From Filobasidium wieringae (Eukaryota; Basidiomycota; Tremellomycetes; Filobasidiales; Filobasidiaceae), in the NCBI GenBank assembly GCA_001600055.1, contig BCIV01000018.1:434001-498000 (forward strand): a stretch of DNA of 64,000 nt, in the 5' to 3' direction. Each line of letters starts with the position of its first letter. The stretch's first letter is position 1. The position numbers were made by a program, and so were the translations under genes. Below the pieces are notes generated by a model that searched no databases, was not told the DNA's origin, and saw nothing but the letters and a program-made list of their open reading frames with translations. This document shows, in pieces, positions 23,045-35,367 of this stretch.

Positions 23045-26000
23045 CTATGGCCTGAAGATGGCGCCTGGCGCAACCGGACCAGTACCGCCAGCGGACCGTT
23101 TCTTGGCGTGCCCTTGTACATGTCTCGTCTCGACCGCGGAAGACGCTGCTTGCCAAGCTGTTGCTGCTCCATCATGCAGTGCTACCGGTGGATACCCATT
23201 GTATCTCGGATGTGAATTTTGTCGCTGGGTTTGAGGATGTCTATAGCTGTTTCTATATTTGCTCGATTCCTCTTCGAAGCCTTGGTTGAGCATGGCTTCC
23301 ATCTCGTTCGAGCCCATCGTGTCGCCTGATGCATTGGACATTTCGTGAGCCAACATGACTCGTGGAGGAAGCGCATAATCAGGAGCCGTCTCGTCGTACT
23401 ATTCGAAAAGCTAGTAAGAGGAGGTTACCCTAGCGGATAGTTACCAGGTGAACTTACGCCACCAATATCAGAACCCCAAACATCTTCCGAAACACTCGAG
23501 GTGTCTGATCGATCGTCTCGATCTGCTCCAAGGAACATTGCGGAGCCGGGAGGTGCGTTATTGAACTGAATTTGGGCTCGACGCTCTAACTCAGCGGCAT
23601 GTTGACGACGCTTGGCTTGTCGGCGAACTTTTCGCAACCGAGATCGTTCCCAGTCGCTCCACTTTCTAAGAGGAATACTAGTGCCGTCAAAGATGGCTGT
23701 TTTGTCGTCATGTACAGGAGCTCCAGCCTTTCCTGCTACCTGACGGGTGGCGCCCCACGAGAGGTCTAGAAAAGATCTGCTTTAGCGACAGCACGTCACG
23801 AGGTGTCCTATACGGGAATCTTACCATCCATTTTGATGAAGCTATAGACCGGTAATACGAAATTCCATACAGGCAAACTCAACAGGTAGATTACCATCCA
23901 TCCGACATACACCACTCTCCGCGTGGTGATCAAGACCAGTATGGCAGGAAGACCGAGAACTCCGACAAGGAGAATGACAGGAATAGCTTCTTGGAAATTA
24001 GAGGGAGGCTGCAGTGCCGTATTGATGATGAGTGCATAAGTCAAACAGACGGCAACGGGGAGAACGATTGTTCCGAACAACCTATGAACAATGTCAGCCC
24101 TTCATCCGGTGTCGATTCTGGTGAGTTATCCGACTCACTCTAGCAAAACAATGAATGACATAGAACAACAGAAGACACCGCACAGATTCGGCACCTTCAT
24201 CAACTCTATCAGATTATGGATGGACGAGCAGATCCATCGTCGCCTTTGCGACAGCAGGACTGAAAACGTTTCGGGAACCAAGGTTTTGCATTTTGCGGCG
24301 CTGCAGAACATCATCTTCCGGCGAGGAAATGTGCGGATCATGAGCGTACTCAAAAATCGATCTTCGCCTGATTGACCGAAACTTGGCATCAGCGAAGCCT
24401 TGGCGTATGATCCAGAATCACATACCTAATTCGAGCAAAGATTTCTCGTGCAAACTAGCGGGATTACTCTGGCTGTATTCTTGGCATACCGATGGTTGGG
24501 CCAGGATGGGAATCCAATCATCTCCTTCTGTTTTCCGTACCTAATGCAAGCACATCAACGGCCACAACATGTAAGATAATTGATTTATCAGTGAGCGTAC
24601 CTTAAGACGATAGATACTGAAACAACCAGGTAAGCAGGAGACAGTATGGATACTCGACTCGAATGCTTTTGCCTAGGGATGAGTTATGAGCTCAATCCAA
24701 ATCGTTTCAGAGTCTCAGCAGTTCTTACCTGGTGATGGGATATAAAATACTCAAATACCTGAAATCATATCTGTTCAACATACAGCCAATACGATGGGTA
24801 TAAAGATGGTTCATACCTGAATCATAGTAACCCAGGACGCCTTTTTGTTCGCGATCGTTGTCTCTCCGCAAAGTCCCATGATTTCGGGATCTTTAAACAT
24901 GCAATTGACTAGGATTCGCAAAGACGAAGGATAAACGCGTGTGTCAGCGTCAACCTATGAAGGCCTTCTTGTTAGCTAGATTGTCAACTCTTCTATTTGA
25001 CTTTTGCGCACCATCAGACACTGTATGGAATGTCAATCAGCTCAGTTGACAGAGCTCAACGCTCGATCTCGCTTACCAGCTCAAAGTAATCAGCAGTGAC
25101 GCCGCACAGAACCTGGATCTTTCGAAACAAATCATAATCCAGAGGACTAAACGGATCGTTGTAGTTGACTCTCGAGATGAAGTTCATCAGGATCATTTGA
25201 GAATCTCGCTTTCCTCGATTACCAGCTTTGCGGTCGCTTGCTTCTCTCGGGTGACCAGTCTTTACGACGATGACCATTGGCGTTCGTCTGCCTTTCGTGG
25301 ATTCTGCATCAAGACAAAACAAAGTCAATCTGATGCCATCAGAGTAGGGATTCTGAGATCGACTAACTGTAATGACCGGCGTAGACTTTGGCTTGATTTT
25401 CTCGTTTCGCCCCAACTCCCACAGCGATATACCCCATCGCTTCCGGTGACCCGAATCGTGGATCCGCATCCAACATCCCAATACAGATATCTGGGGTACT
25501 CATCTTCTCTCCACTCCCCGTGATCATCCCATCACAGACCACGAACAATAGCTTCCGGCTGTCAGGGAAGTCGGTGTTGCTAATGGAATCCAGGGTGCCT
25601 CGTATGGAGTCATCCCCTTCGGAATAACAAGTGACGAGACACAGCGTAAACAACTCGGGTCCGATAGCTGACAACGAGATCAGAGGTGCGGGAGCGACTC
25701 CAGTAGGATCATTCAACATGTCAACTTCGTCCTTGCTATCCTCATATCGTCTCCTCCCATCTTTCTTCAGCGTTCCTTTACCTCTAGCCACACTTCCTTG
25801 TCCGGCCCAAGGAGCCATCCCATCCTGATCCTTCACCGAATGGTTCGCTCCAGGAGGTAGGACAGATGGGCTGACGGCGACTCCTCTTGCAGCCTGTTCT
25901 CGTGTTGGTGGAGACGACATCCGAAGGGCGAGGAACCAAGCGAAAATGCATGCCATCGCGAATCGAATGAGAACGATACTCATGATCACGATCAACGTCA

Positions 26001-27291
26001 CGTATAACAGGATAGCAGCGAAGAAACAACCTGCGAAAGCGAATCGGAATGTCAGGTCAAAACACGCGCACTGGCTAGAGCTGCACTCACCAGGCGTAGT
26101 CTTAGCGATCTTCCCTGCCAAAAATCTCTCCGCAAGGCAATCGACAGAGTCCACCGTGACCTTCTTATTCCAAAAAAGCTTCGTCGCGTCTTTTCCCATA
26201 TCGCTCGTACTCCCCGCTACCTGTCGAATGATCGCATCCACCGGGTCGCCCTCGATCGGATTGGGATTCAGACTCAGGTACGGAGATAGATTCAAGATCA
26301 AACCATTCACAACCATATACCCCGGTAGCGCGGAGACTTCATCCCAATCATACCCTACCATCATAGAGGTATTCTTGATTCCAATAGTACTGATCGTGTT
26401 CTCAGTGAGATCCGGTAACGGACAACTACTCTTAGCTATCCCTCCAGCCGAGATGGTTTTGTTTCCACAAGTGTCCATTGTGGCATACCTTCCTGTGAGT
26501 CCTGCACAGGAGGAGAAATCGGCTGACGTCCGGCTGAATAGATTGGTTATATCCTGGCCTGGAAGTTGGTCGGAAAGAGCATAGAAGTCTACGGAGTCGG
26601 TTGGGCGGGATGTGCTGACGTTGAATTGCCAACCGGCGATACCTAGGGTCACTGTTTTGTATATCAGTCGGCGCTCTTCATCTCATGACTAGGTCTAGAG
26701 GGACTTACTGGAAGTTTTACCGATTCGACTGAGATTCTTATTGGAGTTCGCGGCAGAAGCTGGACAAAGAGTGCTCTGCAATCCCATCGTAACGAACCCC
26801 ACACCAGCGCCCAAAATGACAGCCAGCCAGCAAAACGTCACTTTCTCCCTCCAAGCTTGCCGAGTAGCATCTGAGTTGAGTTTGAGCAGGGAGACGAGCA
26901 CGAAATTGGGGATCCACCATGTGACTGCTGTAGAGGACACTTTCCACCAATTGATACCTGGTGAATGGCCGTCCGCTGAACCTCCTACAGTAGAAGTACC
27001 TCCTATGAGTACATTTCCTCCTGAGGATCCACCTCTAGAGCCCAACGCTCCTCCAGGCGTAGGTGAATTGCTTAACCCAGGGGTGGATAGACGAGGATTA
27101 ATCAATGGAACAGGCGCGACAGCTCGTTCAGGTCGTGTCAAAGTCTTTCCTCTTCTTAACAATGAACCGGATTGTTTTCGTAAAGTAGCTCCAACGGGGC
27201 GTGTTTCGTAAGGTCGTTGTCGCTGATTGGGTTGAGGACCATTGTATGGATCGTGAGAGGGAAGTCGTTGCATTGGAAGAGCTTTGTGCAT
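23045..27291 (-). CDS. CHS3: Class IV chitin synthase (Chs3-type)
   Basis: Twelve exons: 27291-26709, 26651-26091, 26030-25368, 25303-25077, 24954-24817, 24758-24729, 24672-24601, 24540-24426, 24367-24139, 24081-23825, 23765-23458, 23398-23045. They join to 1178 aa. A disordered N-terminus (~100 aa) is followed by two membrane segments, a lumenal Cys-containing domain, and a third hydrophobic segment before the GT2 catalytic domain. Catalytic landmarks are [40 protein letters not shown] (about residue 680), [18 protein letters not shown] (about 797) and QRRRW (about 837-841). C-terminal helices lead to a basic, disordered tail. It polymerises UDP-GlcNAc into wall chitin at the plasma membrane. 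The arrangement and [15 protein letters not shown] motifs fit class IV; assignment to a particular Cryptococcus paralogue is inference. Intron 26090-26031 is 60 nt and stop-free in frame. Confidence 0.92.
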
Positions 27292-27906
27292 ACTCTCGTT
27301 TCTCCTTTGCCCTTGAAGAGAGATTCAGAGACGAGCCCGACGTAACTTGGGTGACTAGCCAGCTAGTCCTGGAAGTAGAACGGGTATGTTCTTGTCGTTT
27401 TAGATGCTCGTGGACATTTATCGTATACTATCGTGGTAGCTTTGCGGTATGTGAGTCGTTTCGGAGCGGTATGGTGAGTTCGTGATATAGCTACAGCTGA
27501 TTGAAGTACTTGATTCGGCTGATACAGTAAAGTTGAGAGTTTTGGGGTGATGGAGCTTTGGCGTGATATTGCCGAAATGGAAGGAGCAAGCGATCAAGTC
27601 GATGCTGATGGATTGATGAACGTTCAAATCAGGTCGTGAATGTCGGCGTTCGATTCTCGTCGTATTCCTTGGATCGTTAGAAGTGATGTTCGTGGAGTCT
27701 ACTTTTTCAGTTGAATGGCCGACTGCTGGAGTTATTAAATGCCCAATCCCGATAAATTGTATGGTCGGACCCGTCGACCTGAGTACAAGGTTTTGACCGC
27801 ACTTACGAACTTCAGCTTGCTTCACCCTTTGTTCGCGATTTGAAACCGAATGGTCGGTCATACCTGAATCCTCTAAATCAAATATCTCAAAACCAGCGAA
27901 CACAGA
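27292..27906. other. Divergent promoter region, chitin synthase / WD-repeat gene
   Basis: 615 bp between the starts of two divergent genes. It must contain both promoters and 5' UTRs. Short open frames here have no splice-compatible continuation. The frame upstream of the chitin synthase ATG stays open for a while, so an upstream start is possible. Confidence 0.45.
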
Positions 27907-29700
27907 ATGACCTCAACATCGGCAAATATACAGGCCATAGTAGGACGTTACATTCGCGAGACAGCTCCGTCTGCTCTTGAGCCATATCTTCAAGAAACAG
28001 GCTTGACTGAGCAGTAAGATAACCGACCTTCATCCTTCGCGAAGTAACGGAACGCTGAACATTACTTTATCCGCTTCTCAGACAGCTCGATAGACCTCTT
28101 CCGGATCTGAGAAGCATAGTAGAAGCCTATGAATCTTCTCTGCTTTCATCTCAGATTTCTAAGCTTCAGCTACACACAACCAAGACTTCGAATCAGAACG
28201 AAGATGCCTTGAAACTTCTCTCAAAGACGCTTCCGGAGAAGGATATCTTGCAGGAGATTGAACGGACCATCGAAGGAATCAGCATAGGCAACCTGTTAGG
28301 ATGTTGGATCGAACGGATTGGAAGAAGGAAGTTCGAGACGTCTAGTGCAAGGTAGGTACCGTTAAGCTGCTTTATGCCATCCTAAAGAACTTATTCGTAA
28401 TCTCCCTTCTCGTCGAGCAGTTATCGAGCAGACTACCCTCTCCGCATCCTCATAACCTCAGTAGACAAGACTTTAAAACTTCTCGATTATGATACAGGTG
28501 AAGTGAGTTGCCCTCTATCCAGATCAAAGAAGAAGGATCATTGAACTCCTGAAGACAGGTTGAGACGATACTAAGTCCACATAAAGCGGCTATATTAAGC
28601 GTGTCGGTCCACCCTGTGTCGAGACGCTATGTTATAACGGGATCGATGGATGGAACGTGAGTGTCCTCGTATGTAAGCCGAGAGTATACTGCTGATCTTG
28701 CATCACTGTGACAGAGCTGTTCTGTCTGATCTCATTACTTCCGAACCAATCCAGACCTTCACCCATTCTTCCTCAGGCCGGATCAACCTTACTGCCTTTT
28801 CTCCTACTGGGAATTATCTCGCTACCTCTGCGTCGGACAAGACTATACAGATCTATTCCGTCTCCCAACCTCACCCTGTTCTTGGGGAAGACGAGACGGA
28901 GATTCTGGACGATACTGATCTTGCGGAACTAGCAGCGGACGCTGGGCTACGGTACGAACTCTGCCATAAGATCAAAGTGGAAGGGAACCCGGAGAGCATG
29001 GTATTCACCGAGGAGTATCTGATTTATACCATTCGATCATCGCATTTACTCTATTTCCTCTCGCTCCCCGCGGCAAAGGGTGAGGGGATGGAAGTAGATG
29101 GTACAGAACCTTGGCAACTTCGAACCAAATCATTCAACCCTTCACCTTTGGATACGCACGTCTCTTTCAGCGTTCTCCATCTAGCGTTGCACCCTGGTGG
29201 TGAATTAGTAGCCTGCCTGACGGGCGATCCCGCAACGGTGGGAGCGGGGGAAAGGGTTCTGATCTACTCGACCGATTTCTCCGAACCTGATGTGCCTATC
29301 TCGAGCGGTATGATATCTCGTGCAGGAGAAGCGGAAGACGGAGAGGGAGAAAGGTTAGCTTGTCTTTGGACCGGAGAGGTGGGCGATAGATACGTTCTAC
29401 CTAGAATGGTGTGGTTACCGGATGGAAGCGGGATAGTGTGAGTGCGACTATCTGTATTGTGCGGTCCCGGCCAAGACTAATTGCTGTATGTACAGAACGA
29501 CGACAACATCCGGAAACCTGAACCTCATTGATCTGACGGGTCAAGTACGATCCCGACTCAAAGTTCACGGGGGGATGAGCAACGGCCAGGAGGCCTCGGG
29601 GGTGGTAAGGGACGTCGCTGTCACGGGACAAGCAGATGACGCGGGTAGCTGGAGGTTCGTCTCCGTCGGGTATGACGGGAAAGTTCAAGTTTCGAAATAA
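27907..29700 (+). CDS. WD40-repeat protein of unknown function
   Basis: Six exons: 27907-28013, 28082-28351, 28421-28502, 28559-28656, 28715-29437, 29496-29700. They join to 494 aa. Residues 1-130 are helical and charged, with a LisH-like start (IQAIVGRYIRETAPSALEPY). From about residue 130 a propeller is suggested by YPLRILITSVDKTLKLLDYD, HKAAILSVSVHP followed by YVITGSMDGT, GRINLTAFSPTGNYLATSAS with DKTIQIYSV, and the last blade GSWRFVSVGYDGKVQVSK. Five to seven blades are likely and some are degenerate. Such proteins are scaffolds. I do not recognise a named orthologue and do not assign a complex. It shares its upstream region with the chitin synthase gene. Confidence 0.85.
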
Positions 29701-30031
29701 GTACAAAAGCTGTATCCGAGATATAGCGCTATAGGCGCTATAGAGAGAGACTTGTATGCAACCACGATGATACCCTACACATATTCCGGATGGTGCTCTC
29801 CCAAGTGCCTTCCATATAGTGACGTGTCTATACAAGATTCGGAATGCTCGAGGAAGCCGAGTCAGAGGTGAAGCACATGGTCCCGAGTCAGTGACAGGTT
29901 TATAAGGCATAATGCCCAACGATTCACCTGATCTGGAAGATCTTGGAGCGACCTTTTCAGGATAGCACTTATGCAAATATCACAACCGATATTACGAAGT
30001 TCGTAGCTCAAGAGCTCTGAACCTTGTCAAT
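29701..30031. other. Intergenic between WD40 and racemase genes
   Basis: 331 bp. Twenty-two bases after the WD40 stop lies TATAGCGC (29722-29729) paired with GCGCTATA (29735-29742), an 8-bp stem with a 5-nt loop, probably in the 3' UTR. The remainder is the racemase promoter. No gene is seen. Confidence 0.45.
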
Positions 30032-30730
30032 ATGAAGACCCTAGCTTTACTTGGCGGGATGAGCTATCACGCCACGGCCATCTACTACTCGAAAATCAAT
30101 ACTTTAATACAAGAGCACTACGGCGACACTACTTGCGCATCCCTGTTGATTCACTCTTTCAACCATGCCGAGACGCAAAAACTCTTCAATTCTGGACAAT
30201 GGGATAAGGTCGCCGACAAGTTCTCTCTGGCAGGGGTGAACTTGAAAACCGCGGGGGCGGATGGTTTGATGATTTGTTGCAACATTGGACATAAGGTTGC
30301 TGAAGAGGTAGAGAAACGGAGTGGAATGCCCCTGCTGCATATTGCCGATGGAGCTGGAGAACAACTCAAAGAAGCTGGAGTGAAGAAGGTGGCTTTGATC
30401 GGTACCAAGCCTGTCATGCAGGAAACTTTCCTCAAGCGACGTCTCATCGATGGATTCGGGGTTGAAGTGGTGGTCCCTGAATCAGCAGTGCACGACGATA
30501 TCCACAACTTGATCATGAAGGAGTTGGCACGAAATATCGTCACTCCAGAAAGCCGAGATTTCCTTCTCAACGAGATCCGGAAATTGGTTCACGACGGAGC
30601 GGGAGCAGTCCTATTGGCATGCACAGAATTGCAGATCATCATCAAGGCAGAAGATCTGAGTGTCCCTCTGTTCGATACCATGGACTCTCATATCACCAAG
30701 GCGGTCAAATGGATATTAGAGCACGATTAG
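30032..30730 (+). CDS. Aspartate/glutamate racemase family protein, intronless
   Basis: A single exon of 232 aa, the usual length for bacterial aspartate racemases. LALLGGMSYHATAIYYSKIN is the characteristic start (GGM-x-x-x-A-T-x-x-Y). The two catalytic cysteines of the cofactor-independent fold are present: C83 in ICCNIGHK and C197 in LLACTELQIII. The family interconverts L- and D-aspartate (or related amino acids) by a two-base mechanism in the cytosol. There is no targeting signal. All neighbouring genes have several introns and this one has none. Bacterial YgeA-like proteins are the natural comparison, so horizontal acquisition is plausible but unproven. Intronless hydantoin racemases are a less likely alternative. 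It is convergent with ATG5, with stops 146 bp apart. Confidence 0.88.
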   Translation: MKTLALLGGMSYHATAIYYSKINTLIQEHYGDTTCASLLIHSFNHAETQKLFNSGQWDKVADKFSLAGVNLKTAGADGLMICCNIGHKVAEEVEKRSGMPLLHIADGAGEQLKEAGVKKVALIGTKPVMQETFLKRRLIDGFGVEVVVPESAVHDDIHNLIMKELARNIVTPESRDFLLNEIRKLVHDGAGAVLLACTELQIIIKAEDLSVPLFDTMDSHITKAVKWILEHD

Positions 30731-30876
30731 GATCAGTCGAGCAGACTGGCACCTGTCGCCGAGTCGCCATGTCAACTTCTCATTATCAAACGAACTTAGG
30801 TTTCGGGTATCTATCACAACGGGTTGTTACAATTTCTATCGTCGTTGTATCGTCTCAATCATTATGACTAAATCAT

Positions 30877-32269
30877 TTATTCGTTCAAACGGATCCCAAT
30901 CCGTAGCCATCCGTCTGCTCCTGCACTGCAGCTTCCAAGCCAGGCCATCTCTGCCTCGGATGGCAGTTCTATTCCATGCAGATAAGGAATCGCCAAGGTA
31001 AATGAGCCGGTGGAAGCGACAGGGAATAAGCCAGGGAGTAACTGAACGAGCATATCCTTTACTGTTGTCGGTTTGCCTAAGTAATCTGATACGTAAGCTT
31101 AGGCAGGTTCGGATCTATGCTATTATCACTCACCTTCGCTGTTCATAGGCGCAACTACATCCTGGATCGTTGGGGCGTCTCTTGGAAGGTATATCTTGAC
31201 AGGCACAGCACGTGCGGCATATGCCGAATCTGGGGCAGAAGAAGCCGTACCAATCGATCCGCCTCCACCTCCCGTTTGTTGAGGCTGGGTATTGCTGGAT
31301 GTACTGCTCGCATCCGAAGAGGCACTGGCCCCAAACGGTAGTGGTAATGTCTTCGCAGCGAATTGCGAGTACGTATCGTAGTCCCCTAAAGTCGACGTGC
31401 GGTTAGTCACTTGATTGTAAAGACGAATATCTTAGGAATGATATACCCTTGATGATGCTGTTCCAGCCGCTCTCCAAATCAACCCTTCGTAATCCAGTGA
31501 CCCGCCTCGTGTTACCCCATCTCACGTAGTCCGCCTCCTTGATGAGACTCGTATATCGTATCCGGCATGCCTCTATCGTATTTGGTATTTTGGGCTTGGC
31601 GGGGTCGCTGCTTGAAGGATGAGGATGAAGATGTAGGATAAGACGCAAGCTTTGTGACGATGTTGGAGAGGAGGCGTTTATCGGTTGATTGATTAGATGG
31701 TTGAGATGTATCAGATCTAGAGGCCAGTACCTGAAATGGTAGTTTACCAATTAGCTGGTCGAGCGGACAAGATAGACCTGGTTGCAACACTCACCATCGA
31801 CACAATTCTCCATTTCCGGTTGGTTCATCTTCGTTATCGCTCTGATTCAATTCGAACCACCAATCGCCCGAAGAAGTCCCTATAGCTTCCAGTTCATCTA
31901 ATGCTAAGGCTGACTGAACGAAATTCGTCTTCAATTCTGGCAGTAGGAGCGATAGGTAGGTATGTCGAGAGCATTGCATCTGCATGAATTGTAAGCTTCA
32001 CGTGCCTTATGGTCATATGCGGGTGACCAAGCATCACTTACATAGTAACGATCTACCCCTCCAGCAATTCCACCTCTACCTCCAATATCGGTACTACCAT
32101 ATACTTGTCCGGCCTGCCCTTTCTCTGATCCCATTTGACCTTGTACCGAGGGTCCCGTAGCCAAGCTGACTTCTACAGGGATAGTGAGGTTCCATGTTAG
32201 ATTTCTGAAGGTTGAAGCAGTGGATTGAGCAGAACGGAGGTGGTCAGGAAGAGGAGAAGGGGAAGACAT
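30877..32269 (-). CDS. ATG5: Autophagy protein Atg5
   Basis: Five exons: 32269-32042, 31979-31795, 31730-31447, 31385-31134, 31085-30877. They join to 385 aa. Conserved features in order: the N-terminal TWNLTIPVEVSLATG strand, YLSLLLPELK, DWWFELN, RWYWPLDLIHL, SLIKEADYVRWGNTRRVTGL, and the C-terminal AVPVKIYLPRDAPTIQDVV and IPYLHGIELPSEAEMAWL. The Lys in KEAD is the residue joined to Atg12 in yeast and human Atg5. The Atg12-Atg5-Atg16 complex promotes Atg8 lipidation on the phagophore. The protein is longer than yeast Atg5 (294 aa) because of low-complexity insertions: a Gly-rich loop after residue 45 and a Ser/Gln/Gly-rich segment around residues 245-290. Confidence 0.92.
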
Positions 32270-32724
32270 GCTTGTGTCGGTGCTGATTTGGGAAGTCCCA
32301 CGGAGGATCTAGTTCGATTGCATCACTTCCGGGGCCGATTTTTGGTTCTTTAGGTTGGGTAGAGTTGTTCTACAAAGGCCAGTCGAGGTCCCAGTATGCA
32401 GATGTCGTTGAATCTGTGAATTGACGTTGTTGATAAGAAGTCGTTGGCCGCGATGTTGCGATGTTGATGATAGCTCGTCGGACGACTGAAGCGCGAACAG
32501 CTCGCACTTCGATGAATCTCCGTTCAGTGAAAGCTAACTCAGCATTCCAGGTTGGAACTACCCTCATCCAGATTGCAGTCGGCCAGCATGGTCCAAGGCT
32601 TTACTGGATCATTCCCCTAGTCACCACCATTCATCTGAAGCAGCAGTTCCATCTGGTGACTACCAGCCTTCCCTCATCGATCTTCAAGTCGCATGTGACC
32701 CCACTTTACTTGCACCTGCCTGCC
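32270..32724. other. Divergent promoter region, ATG5 / unrecognised gene
   Basis: 455 bp between divergent starts. The plus-strand frame leading into the ATG at 32725 is open back to about 32461. An N-terminal extension of the downstream protein is therefore possible, but the composition looks non-coding and the ATG at 32725 is preferred. Confidence 0.45.
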
Positions 32725-35035
32725 ATGACCGATCAAGTCCCAAACCCTCCAAGCTCGAGATCATCAAGAAGGCTGAGCAAGCATGAAGCTCCCAAACCAG
32801 AAGAGGTCGCCATAGAAAATCTCCCCTTCCCTCAGTACAGCTTGCTAAGGGATGGTAAAGAAGGAGCATTCCTCACTCAAATAACTGGACAAGAGGCAGC
32901 TAGTAAAGTATACAAGGGCTGGTAAGTAAAGCAGCTGCACTGGATCTCGATACCTTTGCTCAGAGCATTTGCTTAGTGTAGGGCAGATGTGGCACTCCGA
33001 TCCCAAGTCGGTACGAACACGTCCCTAGCTACCATCCTCGAACATCTACAATCGACCCTCATACCTCCACCCGGAGTACCGAAAATAGACCAGGGCTCAG
33101 CTCTGATACCCTACCTCAAGGATGTCTACAGCCTCTCCGAAAAAGCCTCAGACAGTACGACTGACATGGAAGAAACCCAGGTCGAGGAAGGGAACCGGTT
33201 TCTTCTGGACGTCACGGTACGACAACCGACATGGGAGGAGATCAGCGAGATCTGGAAAAGCGTCGGGATGAGTTTCCTACGATGGGGTCTGGTCGCTCTA
33301 GAAGTCCCTGCTCAGACATACGCAACTCCGGATGGAGATGGAGGTGAACAAACGGTTCCTGTGATAGCTAGCGGAAGCTCGAGTGGTCCGTCCCACGAAC
33401 AATCCCTGAAACGGGAATCGAAATCCCAAACCCTCCCTCTACACCAGACTAGACCGTCCGTACTGGATTATCACCTACCCGACGCTGCGTTCAAGATTAA
33501 ACATCACTCGGAACTACGTTACCCTGAAATCAGTATGCGTCGGACACTAGACGATCCTCAACTCGTCAAACCGGGGGAACCCTCTTCCAGCCGGGGAAAT
33601 GGCATAGGTCCTCAATTGCAGCAAGAAACCAAGACAGAGTTGGGGACGGAAGTGAAACCTAAAGTCAAGAAGAAGGCGTTTTATGCCGAACAGATCACGG
33701 GTGACAGAGGTTCTAGAGCTGTAGCTTCGACTTGGTAAGTAATTATCCTTCTTATCTCCTACTTCCGAATACTTCGAGATGCGTTGTTAACCGATCACAT
33801 CGTATGTGCGATAGGATCAGAGCGATGTTGATAATGGAAGACACGGCCTGTGAAAAGTACACGAGAGTGGATTCGGTTTACGAAGTGTATAAAGGGTATA
33901 CGTATCATCCACCCGGATGTCCCCCTCTTCCCCGAGAATCGTTCATCGACCTAATCCAGGATCTAAAGGAGGTCGAGACGATGCAGGACCTGAACGGCTT
34001 TGTTTCCATGTCGAGTTCGGCAAGGACGGTCGATCCGGCGAGACCCGATGGGGTTAGCAATACCCCTATTTCTAAACTCGACTCTTCATCATCGACGCCC
34101 TCGACCTCAACCAGAACCCGTCCCGAGTTGATAAGAGGAACCCTCCGTCCGCCCGATAAGGTCATCCAGAAGATGCACGAATCCATCTGGGAAGTGGTCG
34201 GTATGAGTTGGAAGCGAGCGAAAGCGTACGGCTGGAGCGAGCAGGGGATCGAGGTGGGGAGGGAGAAGGAGAAGAGGGAGACGGAGAGGAAGACGGAGAT
34301 GATCAGACGGAAGATGCGGGAGGAGAGAGAGGCTAGGGTGAAAGCGATGGAAAGGGATGGGGTTGGGTTGGGTCTGGGGAAGACTGGTGGGGTGGATAGG
34401 GATCGTCATGTGCGGGTGGAACGGAAAGGTTCGGGACTGGTGGGCAGTCAGGCTTATGTGAATGGTCGAGATGTGCGAGGGGGAGGGGTATCAAGTGCGA
34501 TACCTGTTCCGAATACGGGTTCGTTATCATACCCTGCTACGCGATTGCCGAAACATCCTGAACAGGCTCCCCGGGTCGCTCCGGAGGACTTTGTGTTGTT
34601 GTGGTACGTACCTCTCTTCGATATGGGACCATAGCTTGCGATCGAATGTTGATCCTATATATTTCCAGGTTATCGAGAACGTACAGGAGATCTTCCTGGT
34701 CATCCGAAGTTACTCAAAAAGACCTTTGGACCTCTTACTCTAGCTTGGTCCAAGGAGAACTATCCCGCTACGAGACCCGAATGCAGAACTCCAATAACCC
34801 TCGACCGGTCAGTATCAACGGGCTCCCCTCGACCCCTATGCCCGACGTGGCTCAGGAGAGCAGAAGACTTTCGATCATGTATAACGTGATCTGTCATTAT
34901 ATGAGGCTCAGGCCGGGGGATGTTTTCGGGATCGTCACGGAGATGTTTGGGGCGCAGTTGGGGAGGAACGGGAGGGGGGAGTATACGATACAAGGACTGG
35001 AGGTTGTACCTGGTAGAAATGGAAGTGGTCCTTGA
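32725..35035 (+). CDS. Unrecognised 701-aa protein, divergent from ATG5
   Basis: Four exons: 32725-32921, 32982-33734, 33815-34603, 34669-35035. All junctions are phase 2 and split a Trp codon (TG|G), and the model closes in frame. I recognise no domain. Order of visible features: a short charged N-terminus; a possibly folded region around WEEISEIWKSVGMSFLRWGL; a disordered Ser/Gln/Pro stretch; another folded patch (MLIMEDTACEKYTRVDSVYE); a segment IQKMHESIWEVVGMSWKRAK that echoes the earlier WKSVGMS region; a strongly charged helix (REKEKRETERKTEMIRRKMR), probably coiled coil; and a C-terminal segment LSIMYNVICHYMRLRPGDVF. The two WK(x)VGMS-like segments hint at an internal duplication. It looks nuclear or cytosolic, with no signal peptide or membrane helix. 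Confidence 0.75.
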
Positions 35036-35310
35036 TCTATCTGTGGAGGGTTCGCGATAGATGGACGGGCTTGCCAAAGACTGCTCAGCACTCGATGTGC
35101 TGCATATGTTGTTGTTGCATGTGTTGCTTGCTATGTTTCAGATGTCTGATGGCCAGACAATGCATAGAACCGCTCCAAGGTGCTCGCTCCTTCCTTCGGC
35201 AAGTTCGGAGGAGAGACGATCTCGCGTAATCGTTCGCAGTTTCGGCTAGGCACGGGATGATGAATGGATTTGGATCGATGACGAATATGACGACGATCGC
35301 GTTGTTGCTG

Positions 35311-35318
35311 TGACGTCA
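35311..35318. promoter_or_regulatory. Perfect CRE palindrome TGACGTCA
   Basis: 166 bp upstream of the hydrophilin-like ATG, in the context GTGACGTCAGC. The same 11-mer occurs upstream of the Cys-rich mini-protein at 39046-39056. The octamer is the binding site of ATF/CREB bZIP factors, which in fungi act downstream of the Hog1/Sty1 stress MAP kinase. Confidence 0.55.
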
Positions 35319-35358
35319 GCTGTCGAGTGCGCTCGCTCATCACCTGACAGTTGGCACG

Positions 35359-35367
35359 TATATATAT
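35359..35367 (+). promoter_or_regulatory. TATA box of the hydrophilin-like gene
   Basis: TATATATAT about 110 bp upstream of the ATG. TATA-type promoters are typical of stress-inducible fungal genes. Confidence 0.5.

Noticed and set aside
24619..24626. A GTTGTT donor within the chitin synthase CLPG motif
   Set aside because: Reading through yields [12 protein letters not shown], the conserved family sequence, and the real donor is GTACGC at 24600.
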